A stretch of 64,000 bases of DNA from the NCBI GenBank assembly GCA_963920525.1, contig OY986439.1:29756319-29820318 (forward strand), given 5' to 3'. The notes below the pieces were generated by a model. It made no database searches, had not been told where the DNA came from, and saw only the letters and a program-made list of their open reading frames with translations. How positions within the stretch are numbered: the stretch's first letter is position 1; every line of letters begins with the position of its first letter. Of the stretch, positions 20,932 through 33,276 are shown piece after piece. This DNA is from Dichetophora obliterata (Eukaryota > Arthropoda > Insecta > Diptera > Sciomyzidae). A program made the translations under genes and the position numbers.

Positions 20932-22793
20932 TTAATCAGCTGCACGCGAGGCCCTGTTGTCTATGTTTAGCGTATTGGCTTCATTGATGGTTTCGTTAAA
21001 TTGCACAATGTTGTATTTGTAGAAGAAAGATTTGCTATACTCAAAGGTGGATATCATTATGGCACACGCAGGTGCAACTTTGAAAAGACGTGGACCAAGA
21101 CCAGCAAATATACCTTTTATACCACTTCGTCGATATATAGTAATTAAACGTTCGGCAACCGAGCGCGTAGGATAGTTTTTAGCTGGAGTATCTGCAGTGC
21201 GTTAATATCAATAAATATTTCGAAAATCATAAGGTTAACAGAGCAAATTTATCAACTTACCAGCAAAAATAACCTTTTCGCCGAATTCAATTTGTTCGTG
21301 CGTTTTTATGACGTCAAACGGCGTTGTTATCGTAGCTGCCAACTGCATGGAATATAGATAAAATATTTTTCAAGTGTTTCAATATTGACATATAGTAGAA
21401 AAAAGCTGGCATAACAACTGAGTTCAATAGATTATTAAGTCGTTCTTTAAACAAAACCTTGACTAGCTCGACTTTCAAAAGTACATAAATATATTTGACT
21501 TCAAAGATAGAATGAATTTTAAGTACATTTGTGCATGAATGATGAATTGCAAAATTTTATATGCAATTTTTTTTCAAGTGAAGGTAGCAAAATGTTTTTT
21601 GTTCCAACTCTTACATTATGCATGTTAACTTTGCTCAAAGACTAGCACGCTATCTTATCGATAATGTGTAAGAATGGGTGTTTTTTCCCCCACCACAGTT
21701 TGCTTTTTTCCCCCCACCATAGTTTGCTTTTTAATAATAATATTAAGTTAATAATATCACACTTCAATAGTTGCAAACTTCAACTAATCCCTAAATATGC
21801 TAGCCTTTCAACTGCATTACTGAGGTCTTCATAATCTTTTATAACTCACCGAACCAGAACAAGCGCCAGCCATAAAGCTAAAGCCAAATGTCGGTTCCTG
21901 CACGCCAAAATGTCCCTTTATCGTCTCATAGCACGTCCAATAGATGCCCGAGAAAGGTACGTCGCGTAAAATAGTCGGTGGCAAACCACGCCACAAGCCC
22001 CTTATGCCTTGTGTGTTGATTACAGTTTTCACAGCCGTGGTTATTTCAGCATAGGTCATTTTTTGCGACTGCATCTTGGTGCGTATCAACTCAATAGGAC
22101 TGACGAAAGTGACGGCACAAATGCGCGCTGTAACGCCCGACAGCAATGGAATATGAAAAGGAATATCGCGTCCACGTGACGGACCCTTCTTTTTAGCCAG
22201 GTACTTGTAGTGCATTTCCAAGGAACGCGCTTTAATTTGCTCATAAGCAACAAAGTAAATTATTGTCGAAGGTAATGCTGAGACTAGGGTGGGACTTAGG
22301 CCGGACCAAAGTGAGGCTACGCCTTCGCTTCGACTTATTTTTACAAACGCATCCTAAATTAAAACAAGAACATATTCATATAAGTCATTATGTAAGAGTG
22401 CCAAGCTTACAAATGTGCCTTTTAAACGCTCTTGGGCCACTGGTTTGACTGAACCGGCATTTGTCGCACCTCCTCCCGGCGAATTGGGGTCACATGGGCA
22501 CAGATGATCCATCAGTCCATTGCAATAGAGAAAACATTTGTTTGATGCTACTGCTGATTCTTGTGCCTGCAGACGTGTTTTGATTACATCCAGTGGCGTC
22601 ACTTTAAAAAGAGTGTGTGTGCTGACATTAGTTGACATTCCCGCCGGCCTTAACGCCGCCGCTACTTACTAAAACACGCGGTGATGAGTGCTCCCGTGCA
22701 TGCCGAAACCACCTGCTGTAATGGTCTTATCCGAAAGCGCGGGTCATCCATCAGCACCTTGGCTGGAATACTCTCAACGGGTGACGCAGCCAT
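20932..22793 (-). CDS. shawn/Tyler: SLC25A39/40-type mitochondrial carrier
   Basis: Five exons on the minus strand (22793-22670, 22601-22411, 22353-21850, 21342-21261, 21191-20932) give about 386 residues with consistent phases and GT-AG sites. It is a six-helix inner-membrane mitochondrial carrier with three repeats. The signature motifs are [13 protein letters not shown] near residue 42, [13 protein letters not shown] in the second repeat and TPFDVIKT in the third. A cysteine-rich loop in repeat one ([18 protein letters not shown]) is a hallmark of the SLC25A39/40 group, which imports glutathione into mitochondria and supports iron homeostasis. The Drosophila relatives are shawn and Tyler, and I cannot tell which is orthologous. 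ATG at 22793 is the first in frame and starts a normal N-terminus ([20 protein letters not shown]). No lesion is seen. Confidence 0.93.
21660..21735. repeat. Tandem 30-bp C-rich duplication in a carrier intron
   Basis: TTTTTTCCCCCCACCA-AGTTTGC occurs twice in a row within intron 3. No function is evident. Confidence 0.6.
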
Positions 22794-23161
22794 GGCTTTG
22801 TTAAATTATTTCCTCTTTTATGATGAAATTCGGCGACTCTGTTCTTTGGTTCTGGGTTCGTGTTGCTCCAGCATTTGTTTGATTTGCTATTCTTTCTTGC
22901 GTACAATTAATCAGTTAACCTAGATGTTATGTTAAGAACTTATTCTATAATTCATTAATACTATTTTATAAATCCATTTAAATTTTTCGGCTTTTCACGA
23001 ACAATTTTTATCGAGAAATAATTTATTTAGACTGACAATTATTTGACAATCAAAATTCACGCGGCCAAGTTGTTTATTTTTACAAGCTCATGTTCCACAA
23101 AATAGCACTGCCAGCATCTGGAAAAGTAATTACAACATAAAACTATGGAATCTTTTCCATG

Positions 23162-23318
23162 GTGTAAGAAATCAAGGTGATAGCGAATTTTGATTTTTGT
23201 TGTAAAAATCCAAAACTCAAGTTGTGAAACCATACAAAATCTACTTTTATGTTTCTTTCACAAATTTTACAGCTTCAGAGAAATATTTAGACATCACTAA
23301 CACTTTGATTTCTAACAC
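23162..23318. mobile_element. MITE, copy 1 of a two-copy family
   Basis: It begins GTGTAAGAAATCAAGGTG and ends with the near complement (CACTTTGATTTCTAACAC). The interior, including CCATACAAAATC and GAGAAATATTTAGAC, matches the copy at 33277-33447 throughout. No clear target duplication. Confidence 0.75.
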
Positions 23319-23673
23319 ATTCCGTTCATATTTGAAATCTTCGTCAAATCGTTTGTCAAATCGTATGAACATGAAACATTGCTGCCAGCTTATATTCCCA
23401 CACAAAGTATCTCTTTCCCAACAATTAAAAATATTCCAACATGGGATATTTTTAATTATAAAAATTCCCACAAAAAATCCCACAACCCAAAAAAAATTCT
23501 TTATTATTTGATCATAGCTTGTTCTCACACACTTTAAAACGCATAACACATAAAAAACGATAACGCAATTCGATTCCCACAAATGGGAAATTTCCCACAA
23601 AATTGGCAACTATGCCACGAAAGTGCTAACGCTCATAGAATTTTTCACACAGTTTCAATAATAACAAATGCTA

Positions 23674-24396
23674 CACCCAAAAAAAAATCCTGTAGAAAAA
23701 ATAAATAAAAATATATTTAAATGTATTTATTTTCTGTAGTTCAAAAATATGTAGTAAAGTAAATAACTGAAATTAGTAAAAATAATTACATTTATTAGTA
23801 AATTACTGAAATTAGTAAAAATAAATTAAAATATATTTATAATAAATGTTAAAAATATATTTATTTTTACTAATTTCAGTTCTTTACTAATAAATGTAAT
23901 TATTTTTACTAATTTCAGTTATTTACTTTTACTACATATTTTTGAACTACAGAAAATAAATACATTTACATTAAAATGAAATGTTTTTCATATATTAATT
24001 AAAAAAACTGTTAAACGTTTTCTGCCACAGTACAAAGATTGCTTTCATTATAAGAAAACAAAAGAATTTTTATATTAAAAATCTACATTTTAAGAAGTAT
24101 ACTTACCACAGTTCTTCATCACTAACCTTTTATAATTATTTTTGTTGAAATAAATACAATTGCTATCAAATAGATATTATGCAATTTATTTTAATGTAGA
24201 TATTCTTTATTTAAATAAATGCATGTAAACAACTACTTACTACATGCAACTACTTCGTGTAGTATTAATTATTTAAATGAAAATTCAGTAAAAATATATT
24301 GAATAACTACATTTGTATTTAAAAATAAATAAAACTACATATATGTGAAGAAAATACACATAGTGTAGTAAATTTTACTACAGTATTTTTTGAGTG
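23674..24396. mobile_element. 723-bp MITE containing a 280-bp palindrome
   Basis: The ends CACCCAAAAAA and (complement) CACTCAAAAAA, each followed by CTGTAG, are flanked by TA (23672-23673 and 24397-24398). The left half (about 23710-23990) is a long palindrome with arms containing TTTTACTAATTTCAGTTATT. No coding content. Confidence 0.75.
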
Positions 24397-25839
24397 TATA
24401 AAAATGATTTGTTAAATGTAAGCTAAAACTGTGAATAGCCTTAATGTAATCCTTTTAATAAAGAACTTATATGTCTGCAAACCATAATTTTTTAAATAAA
24501 ATGTTTTTGAAAACAGTTATTTATGGTCCCTGATTTTATTATATGATTAACGAATGAATGACTAATTTTTAAACTTAAAAAATTTACTTTCCGTAAATCA
24601 CACAAATAACGGGGTTTTTTAAAGACAACAAAGGTTTAGGTAACAATATTTTGACAATGTTATCAAAATGCTATATCGACTATCCCCGTAGGCCAGAAAT
24701 CCCTTGACGAATAATCCTCTGTGAATCCGAAAAGGATTTTCACACCTTATAATGATTTACTTACATTTTTCTCCCACTGGCATGTGGTCTCGTGGTTTGC
24801 AACACACCAATCTGGCAGCACCGATTCATTATCAAACAAATGTTCAAAAGTTAAAAAGTTGTACAAAAATATAAATGAATAAAATTTGTAATAAAAGGTC
24901 GTACCTAAAAGGTTTATTATAAAAATTTCTAATAAAAGTTAACAAAAAATAAAATTCATCTTACTTTCGTGTACGAAAATTTCTTCATCTTTCGTTGCAG
25001 AAGTTTCTTTCATATTTCTGACTTTATTTCGCTGCCGAAATTTCCTTTGAATTTCTGTTTTATTTTCTTGGCGATATTTACTACATATTTCACTCTTGCC
25101 TTCGTTGACGAAATTTCTTGCATTTTTCTTTCAAAGTTTAACTTATATGAAATTTTCCTGTACGATTTGTATGGGCGACTCCGCAAGTTTCGTCGGGAAT
25201 TGGAAAACAGTAATTTTAAAAGTATTTTTCTCGAAACATATTTTTTAAAACGGGACACACTCCTGCAAACAAACTATTTGACCGATTTTAATACTTTTTT
25301 TTAATTATTTATAATAAAATTTCACACTCCATAAACAAAAAATGGCGTCTTTGAAAAATTTGTCTACTTTTTACACGCTTGATTTTTCATATTTTTTATT
25401 TTTTCTTTCACGCTTCAGAATTTTCTTAATTCTCCAGATTTCCATTCAATTTTGGTAAATGAAGTATATTCAAGGGTCTTCTTTGAAATGTATTTTGTTT
25501 TCTTACGATCTAGAGCCGAGCTATTATGTGGCCCGATTTCCACTTTTTTTAAAGCACACTAACTTGAGCGCCATCTTTGTATATAAAAAATTTATGTTAC
25601 AAAAAAAAACAAATTTTATTTAAACTGCTGTTAAAAGAACATGCAAATGAACTATTTTGTCTATATAATATACTTTTTTAGAAAACATATTCTAAATTAT
25701 GCCTTAATTTCAATCGCTTGAGCCTAAAACCACCCTTAATTAACAAATATTAACAAATTAAACAATAACCACAAAAAAAGAAAGTATATCTGGAAGGTGT
25801 TAAAATAAGGAATACTCCAAAATTTGGATTAAATTAATA

Positions 25840-26248
25840 GCCCAAACAGAATAAGCATAGCCAACACCCAGCCAACAGAAGAAATGTCAACATAGAAGTT
25901 GGTTGCATTGCAATCCTATGAAATGAACATAATGAAAACAACCAACACGTAGAGAACGCAGCCGACACAAAAATGCTGACGAACTTTTAACTTTTGCCGC
26001 AGCCAACGGTAGTGAAATGTCAAAATACATAGAAAACTTAAAATTGACTAAAACATATTAGTTGAAATTAGTAAAAAAACAAACAAATTATTATATGCAA
26101 AAGGCTGTATCTATTAATTTAGTAAAAAATAACTATAGCACAAAGCTATGTCTACGTTATCAACACAAATTCTATTCTGTGTAAAATATTTCGTTGGCTA
26201 TGTTTTCGACAGCTCGCTACGTGTTGGCTATGCCTATTCTGTTTGGGC
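25840..26248. mobile_element. MITE with GCCCAAACAGAATA ends
   Basis: It begins GCCCAAACAGAATAAGCATA and ends with the complement (TATGCCTATTCTGTTTGGGC), flanked by TA at 25838-25839 and 26249-26250. Internal GCCAACAC words repeat near both ends. Confidence 0.8.
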
Positions 26249-26309
26249 TATAATTTAAATATCACTATAAGCATGTAGCCTCTGACATTTATGGAATTAG
26301 CAAACGCTG

Positions 26310-26452
26310 ATATTTTCCATGCTATTCGTTATTACTCCTGTTCACACTGTTGTAAATCACATTATAACCCACATTGTGTTAGTTCACATTGTGAATAATA
26401 ATAATGTGAACATCACAAAAAACGAATGGCACGGAAAATATACACCTTTGTG
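26310..26452. mobile_element. Short imperfect palindrome, probable MITE
   Basis: ATATTTTCCATGCTATTCGT near 26310 pairs with ACGAATGGCACGGAAAATAT near 26430. The middle repeats CACATTGTG words. Boundaries are approximate. Confidence 0.5.
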
Positions 26453-26492
26453 AATTCTATAATTTATTATCTACACGTCGTTAAAAGCAATT

Positions 26493-26628
26493 GGCCCATT
26501 ATCATAGTCAAAATAAAGTCGACTTTAAATTTAGTGCAAGCTTTTTGACAACATATTTTATTGAAAAACTGTCAAAAATGATTATACTAAATATAAAGCC
26601 GACTTTATTTTGACTATGATAATGGGCC
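26493..26628. mobile_element. Palindromic MITE with ATT flanks
   Basis: GGCCCATTATCATAGTCAAA at the left end pairs perfectly with the right end, and AAATTTAGT-type inner words also pair. ATT is present on both sides. The same end (ACTATGATAATGGGCC) occurs once more near 35975 without its partner. Confidence 0.8.
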
Positions 26629-27281
26629 ATTGTCTACACGACATTGTCGACAATAGTTTTGTTAACATCAAGTTGCCTACGTCGCTCATCACTGACCACC
26701 ACCTCAAAAATCGTAGTTCTCCAGTTGGCTTTTCCTTACGTATTCATGGAGGATTCATGTACGAAAATTCCCAATTCCCGACGAAACTTGCGGAGTCGCC
26801 CATACAAATCGTTCAGTAAAATTTAATATAAGTGTAAAAATTTTCGCCGACGAAACTTTGAAAGAAAATTGCAAGAAATTTCGTCAACGTAAGCAAGAGT
26901 GATATATATAGTAAATATCGCTAAGAAAATAAAACTGAAATTCAAAAGACATTTTGGCAACGAAATAAAGTCAGAAATATGAAAGAAACTTCTGCAACGA
27001 AAATATGAGGAAAATTTTGTCCACGAAAGCAATATGAATTTTATTTTTTGTTAACCTTTATTATAAATTTTTATTATAAACCTTTTAGTTACGACCTTTT
27101 ATTATAAATTTTATTCATTTATATTTTTGTACAACTTTTCAACTTCTGACCATTTGTTTGATAATGAATCGTTCCAAGATTGGTGTGTTGCACACCGTGA
27201 GGCCACATGACAGTAGGAGAAAAATGTAAGAAAATTCGTAAATAAATCTTTATAAGGTATGATAATTCTTTTCGGATTCAC

Positions 27282-28052
27282 TTATGCAACTCGATTCGAA
27301 TTTACAATTTTGACAATTGGAAAGAAAAGAAGAAAAACAAGAACAGAAATCGTAATTCTCAACAAAGTCGCAATTTACACGTTAGTCAAAGTCAGTGATC
27401 AGTCAAAATTTGTTGTTGTTTTTCCAGTTGAAAATTCTATGAACAGAGAGCGAAAATTAACTTTTTACAAATTTTCAGGAGCCTAAAACCTGCATCAATC
27501 AGTCAAACGGTTGCAAACTTTTACTTGTCTACTCCCTAGTAGCAATTTATAAAATTCAGCATTAAAGTACTTTTATTGTATCTTAAATTTTCGGCATATC
27601 GATTTGCCAGAGTGATCAGTTTCAATCCCAAAAGATCAACAATGTTTTCATTATCACACTCCATTAAAAATTCAGTCAAATATCTCAGGGAGAATAAAAG
27701 AGCGCAAAAAACGCGATATGCTTCAGTGATTTCACTGACAAATTGAACCAAAACAGTCTTGAGTGTAATTTGTTTTTCTATCATTCTTGTTACTACTTTA
27801 CTAGCAACACTGAACACAACCATGTACAGATATGGCATCCCTGACAGCAAGACAGCAGAAAAAAAATTTAAAACCGAACCAATTTTCAGCCAAAGTTTTC
27901 AGCCCACTCATCACTTCATTTTTGCCGGGCCAAGTTTATAGCTGCGTGTAGTTTTTTGGCTTTTTATCAAATAATTTCATTATTTTAAAACATTAAAGGA
28001 ACTTGTGTGAAAAATAACAGAAAATCTAAAATAATTAAACATTAATAAAATA
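27282..28052. other. Intergenic stretch upstream of the pretaporter-like gene
   Basis: It contains the presumed promoter and 5' UTR of the gene starting at 28053. One minus-strand open frame (about 27536-27903) has a leucine- and phenylalanine-rich sequence but no family I recognise. No TATA box was assigned with confidence. Confidence 0.4.
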
Positions 28053-30528
28053 ATGGCAAACAGAAAATTTATGTGCATGCTGTTTGTGGCTTTGGCAACT
28101 TTGCCAGCGCAGATCCTTTGTGATGCTGATAAAAAGGAGGAAGACTTTGCAGTTGAGCTGACTTCGGATAACTTCGATGCTGCCATCCAGGGACACAATC
28201 ATTTCGTGATGTTCTTTGCACCATGGTAAGAAATTGAAAGCTAAACAATAAATATAAAGAAATAACTTGATAAAGTGTGCGGTGGCATTTTGCTGATGTT
28301 TTAATTTTAACACGTCATGTTATAAAAACAAAAGAATCCTAAGAAAAATGTTAACGTATTGCAAAAATAAAGATAGCACTAAACAGAAGCTCTTTTAGGC
28401 AAGCAACATATCACCAAATGAAAAAATCTTAATATTAAAATTATTCTATTTTCTAATTGCTGATATGGCATTGAAATTTTTTGAGTAAATTGGCTAAGTA
28501 AATATTGGAGTTACTTCAAGTCAAGTTCAAGTAAAAAAAAGCCAGAAAACTGGTTCCTTAAGATTATTTTAAAATATAACATTAATAACAATAACAATAA
28601 CATAAAAAATATAATGGCAATTTCAGCCCTTAAAAGGACTCTGACCGCGCTTCTATTGGGCGATTGTCATGATTAATTTAATGTGTTTTAAAAATTTCGT
28701 GTTTTGAGACCACTTTAAATTGACTGACTTATCGTTGAATGGCCCCGATGGGAGCTTTTTGAGTTTCTGCCTGATACGAAATTTGAATCCGCGCTGTGCA
28801 CGTTCTAGATAAGAGGCTTAATGCGTGTCAACACATTGAAGGGTTTGCTTGACATGGCATTGTTGAGCTTATAATCGGCATTCAATGGAATGACTTTTTC
28901 TTATCATTTCTTCATATTCTTAGGCCCGTTGATGCCTTTAGGTTTCACTAATTAAACTTTATCTCACTCAATGTTAGTCACATCTTTCTTTATATTGTTT
29001 TGCGATTAGTTCCAACGAATCGAAGTGGCGCATTTTCGTCACTTAGAAGCATTTGCTCCAATATAAAACATTCAATACAGTTTTATTATTTCAGTTTGGA
29101 GTGGATCGATTGCTTGAATTTACTTTGGGCTTATTTAGTGAAACAAAGCAGAATGTTTTTTTTGTTTCATGTATCTGTTCTTTTTTTAATTTTTAAAACA
29201 CTTGCTTTGTATTTATTTAAGCTTATCTATTGTGAATTGCTTGGTTTATTTTATTTTTTATCATTCACAGTATTTTGTATTTAAGCTAACACAACTGTAA
29301 TTTTGACTCCTACAGGTGTGGTCACTGCAAACGTCTGCATCCAATGTGGGAACAATTGGCCGAAATAATGAATGTCAAGGATGAAGCTAAAGTTATCATT
29401 GCTAAGGTCGATTGCACGCAGCATCAAGATCTTTGTGGAAAACATGAAATAACTGGTTATCCTACACTGCGTTTCTTTAAACTAGGCGAAACAGAATCAG
29501 TGAAATTCAAGGGTACCCGCGACATGCCGGCCATTACGGAATTCATTAACCAACAATTAAATGCAGAAGAGCAATTGGTTGGTAGCCTTAATTTTTACTT
29601 ATAAAAAAGAATTAGTTTAACCTTTTTTCCAATAAATCTTTTAGGAAATCACAACTCCGGCCTCGCCCACAAAAACAGAAGACGTGCAAAAAATGGTCAT
29701 ACTAACCGAGGATAACTTTGCCAAACATATCTCAAGTGGGAATCACTTTGTTAAATTCTATGCTCCATGGTGCAGTCATTGCCAAGTAAGTATATATTGT
29801 TTAAGTTTAACATTATTTAATTTTTTTAACTATTATGTAGCAATTGGCTCCCACTTGGGAAGAGCTCTCAACGTCGTTGAAAAATGTGAACACAGTCAGC
29901 ATTTGCAAAATTGATTGCACTCTGTATCGTTCAATTTGCCAAGATTTCGATGTGAAAGGTTATCCCACGCTCCTATGGATTGAGGATGGCAAAAAAATTG
30001 AGAAATATTCCGGCAAACGCGATCATGATACTTTAAAGGCTTACGTTGAAAAAATGCTGGGCACTACCGAGCAAGCTACAGAGGCACCCAAAAAAGCGCC
30101 CGAAGTAGACGATCAGAAGGTTTTGCAATTGAACGGTGAAAACTTTAAATCAGCTGTTGAGTCGTCTGGCGTTAACTTTGTTAAATTTTATGCTCCATGG
30201 TAAATTGAGTCACGTTAAAACCAATCTACAAGTTTTTTTTTGTAATTTTTTATTAAAATTTCCCAGGTGTGGTCACTGCCAGAAGTTGAGTCCCACTTGG
30301 GATCAGTTAGCAGAGATCTACCATGCTTCTGGAAAATCTGTGAAAATATCTAAGGTTGATTGTACTGCACCCGAGAGTAAGGAACTCTGCGTAGAACAAC
30401 AAGTTGAAGGTTATCCCACTTTGTTTGCCTACAAAGAAGGTGAAAAGTTGGCAGAATACGAAGGTGGACGCTCTTTGGACTCGCTACAGAGCTATATCAA
30501 CAAACTACTTGGTCATGACGAATTGTAG
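28053..30528 (+). CDS. prtp: Pretaporter/TXNDC5-type ER thioredoxin-repeat protein
   Basis: Five exons (28053-28225, 29316-29577, 29645-29785, 29841-30199, 30267-30528) join in consistent phases. The N-terminal signal peptide is MANRKFMCMLFVALATLPAQ followed by ILC. Three thioredoxin domains follow, with active sites FAPWCGHC, YAPWCSHC and YAPWCGHC. Introns one and four cut the same W codon before CGHC in domains one and three. Each domain has a cis-proline block GYPTL. The last residues HDEL are an ER-retention signal. The arrangement is that of vertebrate TXNDC5/ERp46 and Drosophila pretaporter, a disulfide-forming ER protein also reported as a ligand for the phagocytosis receptor Draper. 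The exon 2 donor is GTTGGT, weaker than the others, chosen because it keeps frame with exon 3. AATAAA lies at about 31047. Confidence 0.95.
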
Positions 30529-31712
30529 AGTATTTAGTTAAGCATCTATTTTCATCAAAATTTACAAAAAAATAAGACAACAATTTTAAACTTATATTAA
30601 GCTTAAGTTTAAAAAAAAATACTTCCTCGATTGAAAAATTTTTCATTACCCCGCCGTTGCATTTAATTGGATATATATGTTGTATTATTAATTTTTGTTG
30701 TTTATATATTTTGATTGACATTTTTGGTTTTGTTTATTTAAAACTAATTTCGATTTTATTTTGCATATTTTGTTTGATTTTTTTGGCAAAAAATCAGTGT
30801 TGAGTTTCTTTTGTTTTTTATAAATTTTAATGCAATTGGCTGAGTAGAAGCTTCCAAAATTTTTTTTTAATCTTTGATATAAACACGTTTTACAAACTTT
30901 ATACAATGTCTTCAAAATTGTGAAAGCTTTGTTGTTTCTATAAAGACTTACGATGTTTCCAATAAGTAAATAATAATTATTTTCAAACAAACTCATATTT
31001 ATTTGTGTTTTATGTGGAGAAGTTTTAAAGCAGCAGGAATTTATGCAATAAAGGTTTTATATTAGCAGGTATTTTGTTTTGACATATTTATAGCTATGAA
31101 ATGTTTAATTCTTAGCGAGTTTAATTCCACTGAAGATCTTAAGAAATAAATTATCTTTTAAAATTGACAACTCAATTTTTGCTTCGGGTATTCCTATTTT
31201 TATTGAAAGTACTCTACAAATCCATTGTCAAATTGCGATGGCCCAGAAACCGTAAAAAAATTGTATGACTTTTTCAGGAATTTTTTTTGAGAAAACTAAA
31301 ACATTTTCGATATTTTTGTTTAATGAGTATGTTTATGTGTTCTTTGAAATTTATGTACAAATTTTTATATTACAATTTACTTCGAAATATAGTGAAAATA
31401 TTTATATTTCGATGATAGGTCAAGCTTTTAAAGCATTTTAATACGGGCGATCCAGCAAGGTTCCGAAATTAATTCTATTATCATAAAATATGTGATTTAA
31501 AATAATGATAAACAATTTTTTTATAAAGTTAAGAATGTGCTATTATGTTTGTTAATTTACAAAAATTTCATACTTAAATCAGTTAAAGTTAAATTTGTAT
31601 CCTTTAATCAGAAAATAGTTCAGGCGCAACACTGACTCACAATCATTCACAATCAACGGCTTCTAAAATTATGAACGTACCAACAAAATATTTTATAATA
31701 GTGCTAAGACAC
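30529..31712. other. 3' UTR and AT-rich spacer after pretaporter
   Basis: Presumed 3' UTR to about 31070, then AT-rich sequence. The minus-strand open frames here are lysine/asparagine-rich low-complexity strings and are not supported as genes. Confidence 0.45.
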
Positions 31713-31713
31713 T

Positions 31714-31812
31714 GGCTGCGTTTACAGAAATCAACTTGTTGTCAACTTATACTTGCCGTTCACAAGACTTTTACCCATCAGCTGCAAAAAAATGAGTTTC
31801 GTAAACGCAGCC
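31714..31812. mobile_element. 99-bp MITE with GGCTGCGTTTAC ends
   Basis: GGCTGCGTTTAC at the left end pairs with GTAAACGCAGCC at the right. ACT lies on both sides (31711-31713 and 31813-31815). The 3-bp duplication and GG start fit a Harbinger-type MITE. Confidence 0.8.
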
Positions 31813-31874
31813 ACTGTCTTATTTTGTATTTATCAGACCTTAAAACAATCAACGAATAAAAGGCACGGCTTTGA

Positions 31875-32000
31875 TTTTCGGGGCGCCACAATTTAAGTGT
31901 TTTCTGGTAGAGACCAACATATAAATTTCTGCCAGCAGAAAACTCGATAACTTAACTAGTTATCGATTTTTAAAATTTTTTCTTGCTAAAAGATTTGTTA
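31875..32000 (+). repeat. Isolated GGGGCGCC-type element end, copy 1
   Basis: GGGGCGCCACAATTTAAGTG is followed about 70 bp later by CTCGATAACTTAACTAGTTA and an ATCGATTTTTAAA phrase. The same layout occurs at 34000 and, inverted, at about 47985-48090. Confidence 0.55.
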
Positions 32001-33240
32001 AAAAACATCTATATCTTTGCCATTATCCAATGAATCATAAAGACTGCAATTAAATTATCTTTTTAATGATGTACAATACATATCAAGACTATATTGAATT
32101 CAATAATACAATTTATAACATACTTGTTTCGATTTTTTTATCCGAAGCTGATCAACTAAAAAAACCCAGCTCCATTAATTTCGTAACGCTAAAAATGGAC
32201 AAAAGAAACGCTCACCTCTCCCTTGAGGTTCATCGTGACGTTGTGAAGTACCACCCTGAGCTTCACGTGACGAATGATCGAAGCCCCCTCCCTTCGAACT
32301 TAATTACAAAGAAAAGTACTACTATTTTTTTCAATAAATATAATTACTTCAACACATTCATTTTTTCTCACATAAGCAATTTTAGTGTAGGCGGCCATCG
32401 TAGTGCAAAAATACAAGCAATCAGTATCAAATAGTTAAACATATTAACCCAAGAAACACACGACTGTTTTCAATACTTTTATTCCCAGATAGACCCTAAA
32501 TGATTTTCAATCGTTACCTGTGATTCCGGAGTGTTTTGTTTTTATTTTCATGCATGTGGACATCATCAAAATCTATCACTTCCTCATCGTACCTCTCAGC
32601 TTCTTCTAACCACTCAACTTCTTCGTTTTGCCTCATTTTCGATGACAGCCAATAACTCTTTTTGTCTGGTAGCAGAAATTCTAATCGGGCGAACTTAATG
32701 AATCTTTTCAATTTTGTCCTTTCCGGTTTTCACAAGCTCACGTATAGTCGTATTGCGTTAAAAAAATACAACAGCTGCGAACACACCCTAAAAGTATATT
32801 TTGTTGTATTCCGTATTTATATAGCTTACTAAGGACGAAACAGACTAACAGACATTTTTTTTTTTTTAAACTGTTTATTATTAAATTTTGCCTCAAAATA
32901 AAAATAAAAGCTGTTATAGTAGTGATGTTACATATCGTCGCGGCACCTAAAAAAATATTATATTATTATGAAAAATTCGTGGTCATAATAAACTCCTTAC
33001 AAAAACATCACCAGTAAAAACGAACAGCAGTATACATATCAAACGCAATTTTATTGTTGTAAATTAATTTTATGTGCAAGCTAAAAACAAAAATTTTGCA
33101 ACTGTTGTGAAAAAATAGAACAATAGAAATGAATAGAATAGAATAGAAAAAATACAACAATACGACAGCTTGCAAAATCCTCTGAACGTGTTTTTTTTAA
33201 TTGTTTCTTATCTCAATTTAGAAATGCACTGTTAAAAGTA
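32001..33240. other. Intergenic stretch with unrecognised short frames
   Basis: Two small frames (32066-32434 + and 32514-32711 -) have ordinary codon variety but match no family I know and lack clear promoters. A GAATA microsatellite lies near 33125. No other feature seen. Confidence 0.35.
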
Positions 33241-33276
33241 AATTAGGCAATTCACACACCTCTTTGCACTGCATCA

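Larger units (their letters stand above)
24721..27281. mobile_element. 2.6-kb element with inverted repeats of about 490-530 bp
   Basis: The ends GTGAATCCGAAAAG and (complement) GTGAATCCGAAAAG start arms that pair from 24721-25205 to 26755-27281. Shared words include TTTCGTTGCAGAAGTTTCTT and GAAATTTCTTGC. Both arms translate to similar hydrophobic strings on opposite strands, an effect of the symmetry and not a gene. The loop holds two other MITEs. No target duplication was seen. Arm length and lack of a gene fit a foldback-like or long-TIR non-autonomous element. Confidence 0.75.

Noticed and set aside
24969..27032. Similar hydrophobic peptides on plus (24969-25304) and minus (26823-27032) strands as a gene pair
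   Set aside because: They are the same arm of an inverted repeat read in two orientations, and low in complexity.
27536..27903. Minus-strand open frame of about 120 codons with hydrophobic stretches, possibly a receptor fragment
   Set aside because: No recognisable family signature, start context or splice partners. Its length is possible by chance in AT-rich DNA.
32066..32711. Two short frames in opposite directions as possible small genes
   Set aside because: No homology recognised, no clear promoter or splice sites, and surroundings full of repeats.
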